NCBI RefSeq assembly: GCF_019510245.1
Contig: NZ_JAEKKT010000125.1
Location: 1-64,000, forward strand
Direction: 5' to 3'
Origin: Streptomyces sp.
GTDB taxonomy: Bacteria > Actinomycetota > Actinomycetes > Streptomycetales > Streptomycetaceae
Length of the DNA stretch: 64,000 bases
Position numbers and translations under genes: made by a program. Shown here one piece after another: positions 1 through 10,300 of the stretch; position 1 is the stretch's first letter, and each line of letters starts with the position of its first letter. The notes under the pieces were generated by a model. It made no database searches and had not been told where the DNA came from. It worked only from the letters and a program-made list of their open reading frames with translations.

Positions 1-81
1 GCCCTCAACCTCCGCCGGCTGATCAGCCTCGGGCTCACCCACACCAGTGGTACCTGGCATATCGCACCAGCCAGTGCATGA
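1..81 (+). CDS. 3' end of a truncated gene, possibly a transposase
   Basis: An open frame enters from the left edge and stops with TGA at 79-81, giving 26 residues that include NLRRLISLGLTHTSGTWHI. The gene ends in a strong hairpin directly downstream. The leucine/arginine-rich tail looks to me like the C-terminus of a Streptomyces insertion-sequence transposase, but 26 residues are too few to name a family. No function is claimed. Confidence 0.35.
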   Translation, partial: ALNLRRLISLGLTHTSGTWHIAPASA

Positions 82-84
82 GCG

Positions 85-118
85 GAGGGCTGTCCGGCCT
101 GACGGCCGAACAGCCCTC
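85..118 (+). terminator. Hairpin terminator after the truncated gene
   Basis: GAGGGCTGT at 85-93 pairs perfectly with ACAGCCCTC at 110-118, and inside it CGGCC (95-99) pairs with GGCCG (104-108). The hairpin begins four bases after the stop codon of the truncated gene and is followed by a short T-rich stretch around 137-142. Confidence 0.7.
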
Positions 119-323
119 ACCAAGATCTTCATCAGCCTTTTAGTCCCTATTTGTATCCCTCGGCACGCCTGTGACCAGGCGCTTTGTGTGGTTGGTCGAG
201 AGTGAGGTCAAGCGGCGGCGGTGGATGGGGTCAAGAACGGCGATCGAAGCATGTCTCAGTACGTGCTGCGCAGCCTGATCCGCAAGTAGGCAGCCGGTGC
301 GCTCGTAGGCGCAAGGGGCCTGT

Positions 324-360
324 GAGGGCCGCGTCCCCGGTCGACGGGGGCGCGGCCCTC
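324..360 (+). terminator. Strong hairpin with no clear gene in front
   Basis: GAGGGCCGCG (324-333) pairs with CGCGGCCCTC (351-360), with CCCC/GGGG extending the stem. In the 205 bases before it I see only a 12-codon frame (250-288, ATG to TAG) without a ribosome binding site. The hairpin may be the terminator of a gene whose body is lost, or may insulate the regulator gene downstream. Confidence 0.55.
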
Positions 361-460
361 CGCGTTCTCCGTCGTTCCTCCGGGCGTTGCCCGCACGTGA
401 CATCGTCAAAGCTCAGTCGGAACACAGGGTTCCCTCAGCGAACCGGCACAGACTTGCTAC

Positions 461-1182
<722 letters not shown>

Positions 1183-1186
<4 letters not shown>

Positions 1187-2697
1187 CCGCCCGGCTGCGG
1201 AGCCGGTCGCTGCGCACGCGACTGCTCGTCCTCATCACCGCCGTCCTGGTCTGCGTGTGCGCCGCGATGGCCCTGACCACGGTGTTCGCCCAACGGGCCT
1301 ATCTGCTGGGCAATCTGGACAACCGCGTGGGCGACGCGGTGGAGCGCAACGCGGGCGGCGCCTCCCTGCACCCGGAGCTGACCCGCGACCTGACCTTCCT
1401 CGACGAGGGCGGCCAGCCGGCCGGCATGCTCGCCGCCCGCTTCGACGCCAAGGGCGACATCCTCAGCGCGGCCGTGGTCGGCCACGACGCGCCCCCGCGC
1501 TCGCTCACCACCGCCCAGACCGCCGCCCTCAAGGGCATCGCCCCGGACGGCTCGACCCACACCCGCGCCGTCCCCGGCCTCGGCACCTACCGGGTCGCCG
1601 CCCTCGACGCGAGCGGCATCCGCGTCCTGACCGGCCTGCCCATGGACGACGTACTGGACACCATCAGCGGCCTGGTCGAGGTCGAGATCGCCGTCGCCGC
1701 GGTCGGCCTCACGGCCGCCGGCTGCCTCTGCGCGGTCGTGATACGACGGCAGCTGCGCCCCCTCGGCCGGGTCGCCGCCACCGCCGTCGAGGTCTCCCAC
1801 GCGCCGCTCGGCCGGGGGCAGGTGACCGGCCTGACCCGGGTGCCCGACCGGGACACCGACCCCGGCAGCGAGGCCGGGCAGGTCGGCGCCGCCCTCAACC
1901 GGATGATCGACCACGTCGAGGCGTCCCTGGCGGAACGCCGGCGCAGCGAGGAACAGGTGCGCCGCAGCGAGGAGCGCATGCGGCGCTTCCTGGCCGACGC
2001 CAGCCACGAACTGCGCACCCCGCTCGCCTCGATCGCCGGGTACGCCGAGCTGATGAACCGCGGCACGGACCGCATCGAGCCGGATCTGGCCTGGCGCCGG
2101 GTCAACGCCGAGTCGGCCCGGATGCGCAGCCTGGTGGAGGACCTGCTGCTTTTGGCCCGCCTCGACGAGGGTCGCCCGCTGCAGACCGCGGAGGTGGACA
2201 TGGCCGCGCTGGTCGCGGAGGCGGTGTGGGACGCGCGGGCGGCCGGGGCCGGTCATGTCTGGCAGCTGGAACTCGGTCTCGACGACGGCCCGGCGCTGGT
2301 GCCGGGCGACGAGGCCCGGCTGCACCAGGTGGTGGCCAACCTGCTGGCCAACGCCCGGGTGCACACGCCCGCGGGTACGACCGTGACCGCGACCGTCGAA
2401 TCCACCGCCACCACCTGCGTGATCCGGGTCCGGGACGACGGCCCCGGCATCCCGCCGGCCCTCCTCCCGACGGTCTTCGAACGCTTCACCCGGGCCGACA
2501 CCTCCCGCACCCGCGCCGGCGTGCTGGAAGGCGGCTCGGGCCTGGGCCTCGCCATCGCCTCGGCCATCACCACGGCCCACGGCGGCCGCATCGACGTACA
2601 GAGCATCCCGGGCCGCACGGAGTTCACCCTCGAACTCCCGGTCTCCGAACTCCCGCCGACCGGAACGGCGACGGTCGCCCGTACGGCGCCCGTATGA
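1183..2697 (+). CDS. Sensor histidine kinase, partner of the preceding regulator
   Basis: This 504-residue membrane kinase starts at the ATG that overlaps the regulator stop. An N-terminal membrane segment (LLVLITAVLVCVCAAMAL) and a second around residue 170 flank an extracytoplasmic sensor region. A HAMP-like linker follows, then the phospho-accepting histidine H275 in FLADASHELRTPLASIAGY. The ATPase domain shows the N box (VVANLLANARVHTP), G1 (DDGPGIPP) and G2 (GSGLGLAIA). It autophosphorylates and passes the phosphate to D62 of its partner. It resembles envelope-stress or phosphate-type kinases, but the ligand is unknown. Confidence 0.93.
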
Positions 2698-2703
2698 GCG
2701 GGG

Positions 2704-2722
2704 CCGCCGAAGTCCGCGGCGG
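2704..2722. terminator. Short hairpin between convergent genes
   Basis: CCGCCG (2704-2709) pairs with CGGCGG (2717-2722). It sits in the 25-base gap between the kinase stop and the stop of the convergent Uma2-type gene. The stem is short, so termination is only plausible. Confidence 0.4.
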
Positions 2723-3325
2723 TCAGAACCCGATGAGGGCGTCGAGGTCGATCTGTACCGGGAACGGCAGCTCTGTGACGAGCTTTCCCCGGTGGATCGG
2801 GTGCAGGGGGGCCGGGATGTATGACCGCGTGTCGGCGTTGAGCCAGTACTCGTGCACCGTCAGCTTGTGGTCCCGGTCGAGCTCGACGCGCCAGTAGCAG
2901 GGGACCTTGGCGACGGCGAACTGTGCGGGTTTGCTCACGCGGTCATCTTGGCGGGAGCCGGGGGAAACGACCTCGACGGCGAGGGTGAGGTGTGACGTCG
3001 GGATGCACTCCACCTCGAAGTAGTCAAGGTTCCGAGGGTCGAAGACGATGACGTCCGGCTTGACGACGTTCTGCTCGTCCACCATCACGCACTGCTCGCT
3101 CAGAACCCGATAGGGCTTTGGGCGGGCCGCCTTGAGGGCGTCGGCGACGCCGTCCCGTACGTCGTTGTGCCAGAACCTGGGCTGCCCTTCAACCACGATC
3201 CACCCGTCCACGAGTTCCCAGTCGAAGGGCAGCTCCAGATTTTTGACCTGGTCGAATGTCCAGCCGTCAGCAGGCGGGAACATCCAGTTGTCCTCGTTGG
3301 CCGGTCCCTGCTGGCGTGTCGTCAT
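2723..3325 (-). CDS. Uma2-family (DUF820) putative endonuclease
   Basis: This 200-residue protein belongs to the Uma2/DUF820 family, a PD-(D/E)XK-nuclease-like fold that is greatly expanded in Streptomyces and mostly of unknown role. Visible family motifs are VKPDVIVFDP (acidic residue of the fold), LAVEVVSPGS (second acid) and SKPAQFAVAKVPCYWRV (conserved lysine region and tyrosine-tryptophan strand). I chose the ATG at 3325 because GGGAGCGGTG lies just before it; a longer frame exists but has no ribosome site. It stands alone, convergent to the kinase gene. Whether it cuts DNA cannot be said. Confidence 0.8.
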   Translation of the reverse strand: MTTRQQGPANEDNWMFPPADGWTFDQVKNLELPFDWELVDGWIVVEGQPRFWHNDVRDGVADALKAARPKPYRVLSEQCVMVDEQNVVKPDVIVFDPRNLDYFEVECIPTSHLTLAVEVVSPGSRQDDRVSKPAQFAVAKVPCYWRVELDRDHKLTVHEYWLNADTRSYIPAPLHPIHRGKLVTELPFPVQIDLDALIGF

Positions 3326-3465
3326 CACCGCTCCCATGGGCGAGAGTGTGGACGCTGTTACGCGTCGTGATCCTCTGTACGAAGGTATCGCCACCCGAAG
3401 CAGTGAAGCCATGCCGCGCCGTTTACACCCGCCTCAGTCCGCGCTAGTTTCACAGGAGAGTGGGG

Positions 3466-3479
3466 TGGGAGCGCTCCCA
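3466..3479. promoter_or_regulatory. Perfect CebR-type operator
   Basis: TGGGAGCGCTCCCA is a perfect 14-bp palindrome. It is identical to the published consensus bound by CebR, the LacI-family cellobiose/cellotriose-responsive repressor of Streptomyces cellulose genes. It lies 141 bases before the Uma2 start on one side and 511 before the GH92 start on the other. No cellulase, cebEFG or bglC gene is present nearby, and a hairpin follows five bases later. Confidence 0.75.
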
Positions 3480-3483
3480 TATC

Positions 3484-3511
3484 GCCCCGGCGGACCGGAA
3501 CCCGCCGGGGC
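3484..3511. terminator. Hairpin beside the CebR box
   Basis: GCCCCGGCGG (3484-3493) pairs perfectly with CCGCCGGGGC (3502-3511) around an eight-base loop. It has terminator shape but neither side has a gene ending here, which suggests a remnant of a lost gene. Confidence 0.5.
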
Positions 3512-3782
3512 GGTGGGCCCGCTTCCGCCCCGCGTTCGCCTCCATGGCCCGCGCACGGCCGTTCACCCCGCACAGAGGTAGGGCGACGGGGGGGACAGCG
3601 CGACCGGCCTGCCGTGTCGGGTCGGCTGACGTACGCGATCCGCTCTGGGCGGACCCGGTGTCGGTGCACACCGGGTCCGCGAGCCGGGCAGGCGAGGGGG
3701 GTGGGTGGCCTGTCCGGGTGGGGGTTGCTCGTGGTGCCGCTTGCGCGCTTGCCGTGCGGCTTGTGTCGACGCCGTGACGGGC

Positions 3783-3839
3783 GACAACGTTGTCTCATGG
3801 TCTGTACATGACTCTACCGTTCCAACCGACAACGATGTC
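3783..3839 (+). promoter_or_regulatory. LacI-type operator pair upstream of the first GH92 gene
   Basis: GACAACGTTGTC (3783-3794) is a perfect 12-bp palindrome with the central CG typical of LacI-family operators. GACAACGATGTC (3828-3839) differs at one base, 45 bp downstream centre to centre. TTGTCT at 3791-3796 could serve as a -35 box overlapped by the first operator. The identical palindrome lies upstream of the other GH92 gene at 11199-11210, so one repressor probably controls both. The rest of the 3326-3989 gap holds the CebR box, its hairpin and no convincing gene. Confidence 0.7.
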
Positions 3840-3989
3840 AACCCACTTGGGGTCACCCGACCGGGTGAAACGGGACCGTGCCGTCCGAGGCGATCGCGGT
3901 CTTCCGTGGTACCGGTGGCGCACGTTACTGTCCCTGCGGCTTGTGCGACCCGTGGTGCGCGACCCGTCCGGAGGAGGAAGGGCCGCGTC

Positions 3990-6900
3990 ATGCGTTTCCG
4001 ACCCATGTCCCTGCTGCTGGCCGCACTGCTCGCGGCCGCCGGTGCCCCCGCCGTCGCGGCACCCGCCGTCGCACCACCCGAACTGGTCAAGGACCCCACG
4101 GCGTACGTCGATCCGCTGATCGGCAGCAGGAACGGCGGCAACACCTTCCCGGGCGCCGTCGTGCCGTTCGGCATGCTCTCCTGGAGCCCGGAGAACACGA
4201 GGGGCGACGCGACGAGAACGGCCGCACCGGGCGGCTACCAGTACGACGCCACCCGCATCCGCGGCTTCAGCCTGACCCACATGTCCGGCACCGGCTGCGC
4301 GGGCGGCAGCGGCGACATCCCGTTCTTCCCGTACGCGGGTGAGGTCACCTCGTCCCCGGCGAGCGACACCAAGGACGCCGTCTACGCCTCGGACTTCAGC
4401 CACGCCGACGAGACCGCCGAGCCCGGTCACTACAAGGTGGGCCTCGCCTCCGGCGTCACCGCCGACCTCGCCGCGACCACCCGCACCGGCTCGGCCCGCT
4501 TCGCCTACCCGGCGGGGAAGGCCGCCTCCCTGCTGATCCGCACCGCCAACTCCGAGGTGGGCTCGGCCGATTCGACGGTCGCCATCGACCCGGACACCCG
4601 TACCGTCTCCGGTTCGGTCACCTCCGGCGACTTCTGCGGCTACCTCGACCCCGAGGGGCAACGCTCCTACTACACGCTCTACTTCACCGCCCACTTCGAC
4701 CGCGCCTTCACCGCCACCGGCACCTGGCAGGACGACCGGCTCAGCCCGGGCTCGACGACCGCGTCCGGCGGCACCGGCGGCTTCTCGGCGAACGGCGGCC
4801 GGCCCGTCGCCGGCAAGGGGGCCGGCGGCTACGTCCAGTTCGCGCCCGGCACCGGACCGGTGAACGTCGAGGTCGGCATCTCGTACGTCGGCCGGGCCGC
4901 CGCCGAGGCGAACCTGCGGGCGGAGAACCCGCCGCGGCGCTCCTTCGACGCCGTCCGCGACGCGGCCCACCGCGCCTGGCGCGACCGGCTGGACGCCATC
5001 CGCGTCGGCGGCGGCACGGACGCCGATCGCACCACCTTCTACACGGCCCTGTACCACTCCGTCCTCCACCCGAACGTCATCAGCGACGCGGACGGCCGCT
5101 ACCGGGGCAGCGACGGCACGGTGCACCGGGTCGCCCACGGCCACCGGGCGCAGTACGGCACCTTCTCCGGCTGGGACGTCTACCGCGACCAGGTCCAGCT
5201 GCTCACCCTCCTGGACCCGCGCACCGGCTCGGACGTCGCCCAGTCGCTCTACGAACTCGCCCGGCAGAACGGCGGGGTCTGGGACCGCTGGCTGCACGGC
5301 GCGAGCGGCACCCACGTCATGAACGGCGACCCGGCGCCGACCGCCCTCGCCGGCATCCGCGCCTTCGGCGGCACCGGCTTCGACCTGAAGGGCGCGCTGG
5401 ACTCGCTGGTGAAGGCGGCGACCGTACCGACCGCCCAGGACCTGTCCCCGGCCGGCAAACCGGTGCTGTCGGCCGGCCAGCGCCCGTCTCTCGACAAGTA
5501 CCTGGCCCACCACTACATGCCGTCCGTGTCGAACGCCTGGGGCGGCGCCGCCGAGACCCTGGAGATGGCCACGGCCGACTACTCCCTCTCCCGACTCGCC
5601 GCGGCGGCGGGTGAGAAGGAGACGGCGGCCGTCTTCGCCGACCGCTCCCAGTGGTGGCAGAACAACTTCGACGTCGCCGCCGACCCTCCCCCAGTCTCGA
5701 ACCCGCTCGACCGGGGGGACCCCCATGGCGGCTACATCGCCAACCGCAAGGCCGACGGCAGCTGGGTCACCGGCTTCACCCCGGCCACCGGCAACGGGTT
5801 CGTGGAGGGCACCGCCGCCCAGTACACCTGGATGGTCCCGCACGACCCGGCCGGACTCTTCGCCGCGATGGGCGGCACCGACAAGGCCCTCGCCCGCCTC
5901 GACGCCTTCTTCCACAACGGCGACGGCAGCTGGGCCTTCACCGGCAGCGGCGGCGACAAGTCCGAGCTCGACAACGAACCCTCGCTCAACGTGCCCTACC
6001 TGTACGACTACGCCGGTGCCCCCTACCGGACGCAGGAGACCGTCCGCGCGGCGATGACACGGCTGTGGTCGACCCAGCCCGGCGGCATCCCCGGCAACGA
6101 CGACCTCGGAGCGATGTCCTCCTGGTACGTCTTCTCGGCACTCGGCATGTACCCGCAGGTCCCCTCCCGTGCCGAACTCGTCCTCGCCTCACCCCTGTTC
6201 GAGCGCGTGGAGATCGACCGCCCGGACGGCAACGACATCTCGATCCACGCGACGGGAGCGGCGGCCGGCGCCCCGTACATCCAGTCCCTGAAGGTCGACG
6301 GCCGCACCGGCGGCCGCTCCTGGCTCCCCGCGAGCTTCGTGCGCGACGGCGGCCGCCTCGACTACACCCTCGCCGCGACCCCGAACCGCGCCTGGGGCAC
6401 GAGCACCCCGCCCCCCTCCTTCCGTCAGGGCGAGCAGCCGTACCAGGTCGGCGTCGGGCCGACGACCGCGACGATCGCCCCCGGCGACAGCGCGACGCTC
6501 ACCGTCCGCGCCCTGTCCCTGTCCGGCGGCAGCGGCCCCGAGGTGCGCTTCCGCGTCGAGACACCGGACGGCGTGTCGGCCACCCCGGCGGAGGGGACGG
6601 TCACCGGCGGCTCCCGGCGGATCGCTCTCGCCACCACCGCGGGCACCCCGCAGGGCTACTACGACGCGAAGGTCACCGTCACCTCGGCCGGCTCCTCCTA
6701 CGTCCAGCCGTTCGCCCTCACCGTCGCCGCACCCGGCACCCTCCTCGCGGCCTACTCCAACACCGGCGTCTCGGACGACTTGGGCGACCACGACGAGGCC
6801 GACTTCGACGGCGGCGGCTGGAGCTACTCCCGCCAGGCCCTCGCGGCGGCCGGCCTCACGCCGGGCGCCCAGGGGACGGTCGACGGCCTCACCTACACCT

Positions 6901-7295
6901 GGCCGAACGCCCCCGCGGGCGGCCCCGACAACGCGACAGCCACCGCCCAGACCATCGAACTCCCCACCCCGGCGACCAGGTTGTCCTTCCTCGGCAGCGC
7001 CTCCAACGGCAACCAGTCCGCCCGGGCGACCGTCACCTACACCGACGGCACCACCGGCACCGTCGACCTCTCCTTCACCGACTGGACCATCGGCGGCGGA
7101 GGCGGCGCCGTCCGGTACGGCAACGAGATCGTGGCGACGACCGCGTACCGCAACATGGCCGGCGCGGACAGGGACCCGGTAGCGACCCACGTCTTCGCGA
7201 CCAGGCCCTTCACCGCGCCGGACGGCAGGACCATCAGGGCCGTCCGGCTGCCCGGCAACAGTGACCTGCACGTGTTCACCCTCGCCACCGGCTGA
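3990..7295 (+). CDS. Secreted GH92 alpha-mannosidase
   Basis: This 1101-residue exported glycoside hydrolase of family 92 consists of calcium-dependent exo-alpha-mannosidases that trim mannose from N-glycans and mannans. The ATG at 3990 follows GGAGGAGG and begins a signal peptide (MSLLLAALLAAAGAPAVAA). The catalytic part starts near YVDPLIGSRNGGNTFPGA and includes GTFSGWDVYRDQVQLL, and GNDDLGAMSSWYVFSALG, the family loop with the catalytic acidic residues. After about residue 810 come a NEW3-like beta domain (IAPGDSATLTVRALS) and a C-terminal galactose-binding-like domain (YSNTGVSDD). It converges on a second GH92 gene across a shared terminator. LacI-type operators upstream predict repression without its sugar. 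Confidence 0.92.
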   Translation: MRFRPMSLLLAALLAAAGAPAVAAPAVAPPELVKDPTAYVDPLIGSRNGGNTFPGAVVPFGMLSWSPENTRGDATRTAAPGGYQYDATRIRGFSLTHMSGTGCAGGSGDIPFFPYAGEVTSSPASDTKDAVYASDFSHADETAEPGHYKVGLASGVTADLAATTRTGSARFAYPAGKAASLLIRTANSEVGSADSTVAIDPDTRTVSGSVTSGDFCGYLDPEGQRSYYTLYFTAHFDRAFTATGTWQDDRLSPGSTTASGGTGGFSANGGRPVAGKGAGGYVQFAPGTGPVNVEVGISYVGRAAAEANLRAENPPRRSFDAVRDAAHRAWRDRLDAIRVGGGTDADRTTFYTALYHSVLHPNVISDADGRYRGSDGTVHRVAHGHRAQYGTFSGWDVYRDQVQLLTLLDPRTGSDVAQSLYELARQNGGVWDRWLHGASGTHVMNGDPAPTALAGIRAFGGTGFDLKGALDSLVKAATVPTAQDLSPAGKPVLSAGQRPSLDKYLAHHYMPSVSNAWGGAAETLEMATADYSLSRLAAAAGEKETAAVFADRSQWWQNNFDVAADPPPVSNPLDRGDPHGGYIANRKADGSWVTGFTPATGNGFVEGTAAQYTWMVPHDPAGLFAAMGGTDKALARLDAFFHNGDGSWAFTGSGGDKSELDNEPSLNVPYLYDYAGAPYRTQETVRAAMTRLWSTQPGGIPGNDDLGAMSSWYVFSALGMYPQVPSRAELVLASPLFERVEIDRPDGNDISIHATGAAAGAPYIQSLKVDGRTGGRSWLPASFVRDGGRLDYTLAATPNRAWGTSTPPPSFRQGEQPYQVGVGPTTATIAPGDSATLTVRALSLSGGSGPEVRFRVETPDGVSATPAEGTVTGGSRRIALATTAGTPQGYYDAKVTVTSAGSSYVQPFALTVAAPGTLLAAYSNTGVSDDLGDHDEADFDGGGWSYSRQALAAAGLTPGAQGTVDGLTYTWPNAPAGGPDNATATAQTIELPTPATRLSFLGSASNGNQSARATVTYTDGTTGTVDLSFTDWTIGGGGGAVRYGNEIVATTAYRNMAGADRDPVATHVFATRPFTAPDGRTIRAVRLPGNSDLHVFTLATG

Positions 7296-7307
7296 CCGCT
7301 GAACGAA

Positions 7308-7343
7308 AGAGGGGGGCGGACCCGAACGGGCTCGCCCCCCTCT
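7308..7343. terminator. Bidirectional terminator between the two GH92 genes
   Basis: AGAGGGGGGCG (7308-7318) pairs with CGCCCCCCTCT (7333-7343). It lies in the 61-base gap between the convergent stops, so it can serve both genes. Confidence 0.85.
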
Positions 7344-7356
7344 CCGTGCCGCTGTC

Positions 7357-10300
7357 TCAGGCCAGCAACTCCACCTCCGCCAGGGTGGATTCGCCGTCCA
7401 GCACGAGCCGGTAGTGGGCATATGTCCCGGGCTTCTGGACGGTGAAGGCCCGGGTCTGGAGGTCCCAGCCGAAGGATTCCGCCGAACGGTGGTCCACGGT
7501 CTGCCAGGTCCTGCCGTCCGTGGAGGCCTGGAGGGTCCAGCCGGCCGGGGCCTTCGTGTGGTCCGACGGCGAGGTGAGGGTGTACTGGATGCCCTTGACT
7601 GGCCGGGTCACCGGCAGGTCCACCGACGTCACCGCCTCCTCGGTCGCCGAGGTGTTGTCGAACAGGGAGCCGTCGGCCTTCAGGACGTCCGCGCGCGGGA
7701 CAGGGACCTTGTCGCCCTTGGTGATGGAGACCGGGGCTGCGTCCTTGCCGGTGCCCCAGGCCGACGGCTTCGGGCCCATCGTGAAGTCGATGACGCCGCC
7801 CTTGGAGAGGAGGGAGTGGGGGAGCGAAGTCGACGTCCAAGTCCGGCCGTCGACGCGGACGCCCTGGACGTAGACGTTCTGCGCGCTGTTCTGCGGGGCC
7901 TTGATCACCAGGTCGTGACCGTTCTCCAGGTGGACCGTCGCCTTCTTGAACAGCGGCGAGCCGATCGTGTAGTCGCCGCTGCCCATCACCAGCGGGTAGA
8001 AGCCGAGGGCCGAGAAGAGGTACCAGGCCGACTGCTCGCCGTTGTCCTCGTCGCCGTGGTAGCCCTGGCCGATCTCGCTGCCGAGGTAGAGCCTGGAGAG
8101 CGCCTCACGGACGTAGGCCTGCGCCTTCCAGGGCTCGCCGGCCGCGTCGTACATGTAGATGACGTGGTGGGCGACCTGGTTGGAGTGGCCGTACATGCCC
8201 ATCCGGACGTCCCGGGCCTCGGTCATCTCGTGGATGACCCCGCCGTAGGAGCCGACGAAGTCGGGGGAGGCCGTCTCGGGCGTCGCGAAGAACTCGTCGA
8301 GCTTGTCGGCGAGTCCGGACCGGCCGCCGTACAGGTTGGCGAGGCCCCGGCTGTCCTGCGGGGCGGTGAAGGCGTAACCCCAGCCGTTGGTCTCGGTGTA
8401 GTCGTAGCCCCACACGCGCGGGTCGTACGACGCCGAGTCCACCCGCCAGTCGCCCTGGGCGTCCTTGCCCTGGAAGAATCCGGCCTTGGAGTCGAAGAGG
8501 TTCACGTAGTCCTGGGCGCGGTTGAGGAAGTAGTCCGACTCCTCCTTGTAGCGCTTCTCGCCCGTCTTCTCGTAGAGCGCCTTGCCCATCTCGGCGATGC
8601 CGTAGTCGTTGACGTACCCCTCCATCGCCCAGGACAGGCCCTCGCGTGTGTCGTCGCTGGTGTAGCCGAGGAAGGGGGAGGTGGACATGCCCTTGCGGCC
8701 GACGCCCGAGGAGGGCGGTACGACGGTCGCGTTCTTCAGGGCCGCCTCGTACGCCGCCTTCGCGTCGAACCGCACGCCCTTCACGTAGGCGTCCGCGAAC
8801 GCCACGTCCGAGGAGGTGCCGGTCATCAGGTCGGCGTACCCGGGGGAGGACCAGCGCGAGGTCCAGCCGCCGTCCTTGTACTGCTGGACGAACCCGTCGA
8901 CCATCTCGCCCGCCTGAGCAGGCGTCAGCAGGCTGTAGGCCGGCCAGGTCGTGCGGTACGTGTCCCAGAAGCCGTTGTTGACGTACACCTTGCCGTCCAC
9001 GATCTTCGCGCCGGTGTGCGTCGGGGTGTCCTGGCTCGTCATCGGCGAGAAGGGGGAAGCGTACTGGTACTTCGAACCGACCTTCTCGAAACCGGAGTTG
9101 GGGTACAGGTACAGCCGGTACATGCTGGAGTAGAGCGTGGTCAGCTGGTCGGCCGTGGCGCCCTCCACCTCCACCTTGCCGAGCAGCCTGTCCCAGACCT
9201 TCCGGGCCTGCGCCTTGACCGTGTCGAAGGAGGTGCCGTCCGGGATCTCCTGGCGCAGGTTGTCCTTGGCCTGGTCGACGCTGATGAGGGAGGTGGCCAG
9301 GCGGAGCGTGACGGTGTGGTCGGAGCCCGCGTCGAAGCGCAGGTAGCCCTTGACCCCGCCGGAGTCGCCGCCCGTCACCGGCTTGTCGAAGACGCCGTAG
9401 ACGAAGAGGCGGGTGGCGCCCGTCGACAGGCCCGACTTGACGTCGGAGTAGCCGGTGACGATCCCGTGCTCCTTGTCCAGGGTCAGGCCCGCCTGCTCGG
9501 TGACGTTGTCGAAGACCACGCTCGCGTCGTCCCCCGGGTAGGTGAAGCGCAGCGCGGCCGCGTGGTCGGTGGGCGTTATCTCCGCCTTGAGGCCGTTCTC
9601 GAACCTGACCCCGTAGTAGTACGGCCGCGCGGTCTCGTTCTCGTGCCGGAAGGCCAGTTCGCGGGCCTCCCGGCCGGTGTCCGGGGTGCCGGGAGCGACG
9701 GACGGCATCACCTGGAAGGTCTGCCGGTCGCCCATCCAGGGGCTCGGCTCGTGGCTCGCGCTGAACGCCTGGATGGTCGGCAGGTTGTCGTCGTTGTTCG
9801 CGTGCGCGTACTCGTACAGCCAGCTCTCCGAGGACGCGTTGGTCACCGGCGTCCAGAAGTTGAAGCCGTGCGGCAGTGCGGTCGCCGGGAAGTTGTTGCC
9901 GCGGGAGAAGCTGCCGCTGGAGTTGGTGCCCCGGGTGGTCAGCGCGTAGTCGGACAGGTGCGCCTTCGGCTTCTCGGGGGCCACCGGTTTCAGGGACACG
10001 TCGTCGATCCAGCCGCGGAACTTCGCCGGCCCGGCGGGGGAGTCGTAGCCCACCAGGATCCGGTCGACCGTCTTGCCGGCCGCGACCGAACCGATCACCG
10101 ACGAGATGTCGTTCCACTGGTTGACGTACAGCGCCTTCGACGCGCCCTGCCCGCGCGGCGACAGTGCGAACCCGTGCTGGTCGACGGCCCCGAGGCCGCT
10201 CAGGTAGGTGCCGTCCGTGAAGGCCAGGTCAACCGCCACGTTGGTGGCATCGTAGTCGAGGTCGCCGTCGGCCATCGAGGGGAAGATCCGGTACGCCAGC

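Noticed and set aside
250..288. 12-codon frame before the hairpin at 324
   Set aside because: It has no ribosome site and is too short to support; mentioned only as a possible remnant.
3460..3777. 105-codon plus-strand frame in the gap beside the CebR box
   Set aside because: It starts at the operator itself without a ribosome site, and crosses the 3484-3511 hairpin. Amino-acid composition is erratic, so it is more likely non-coding.
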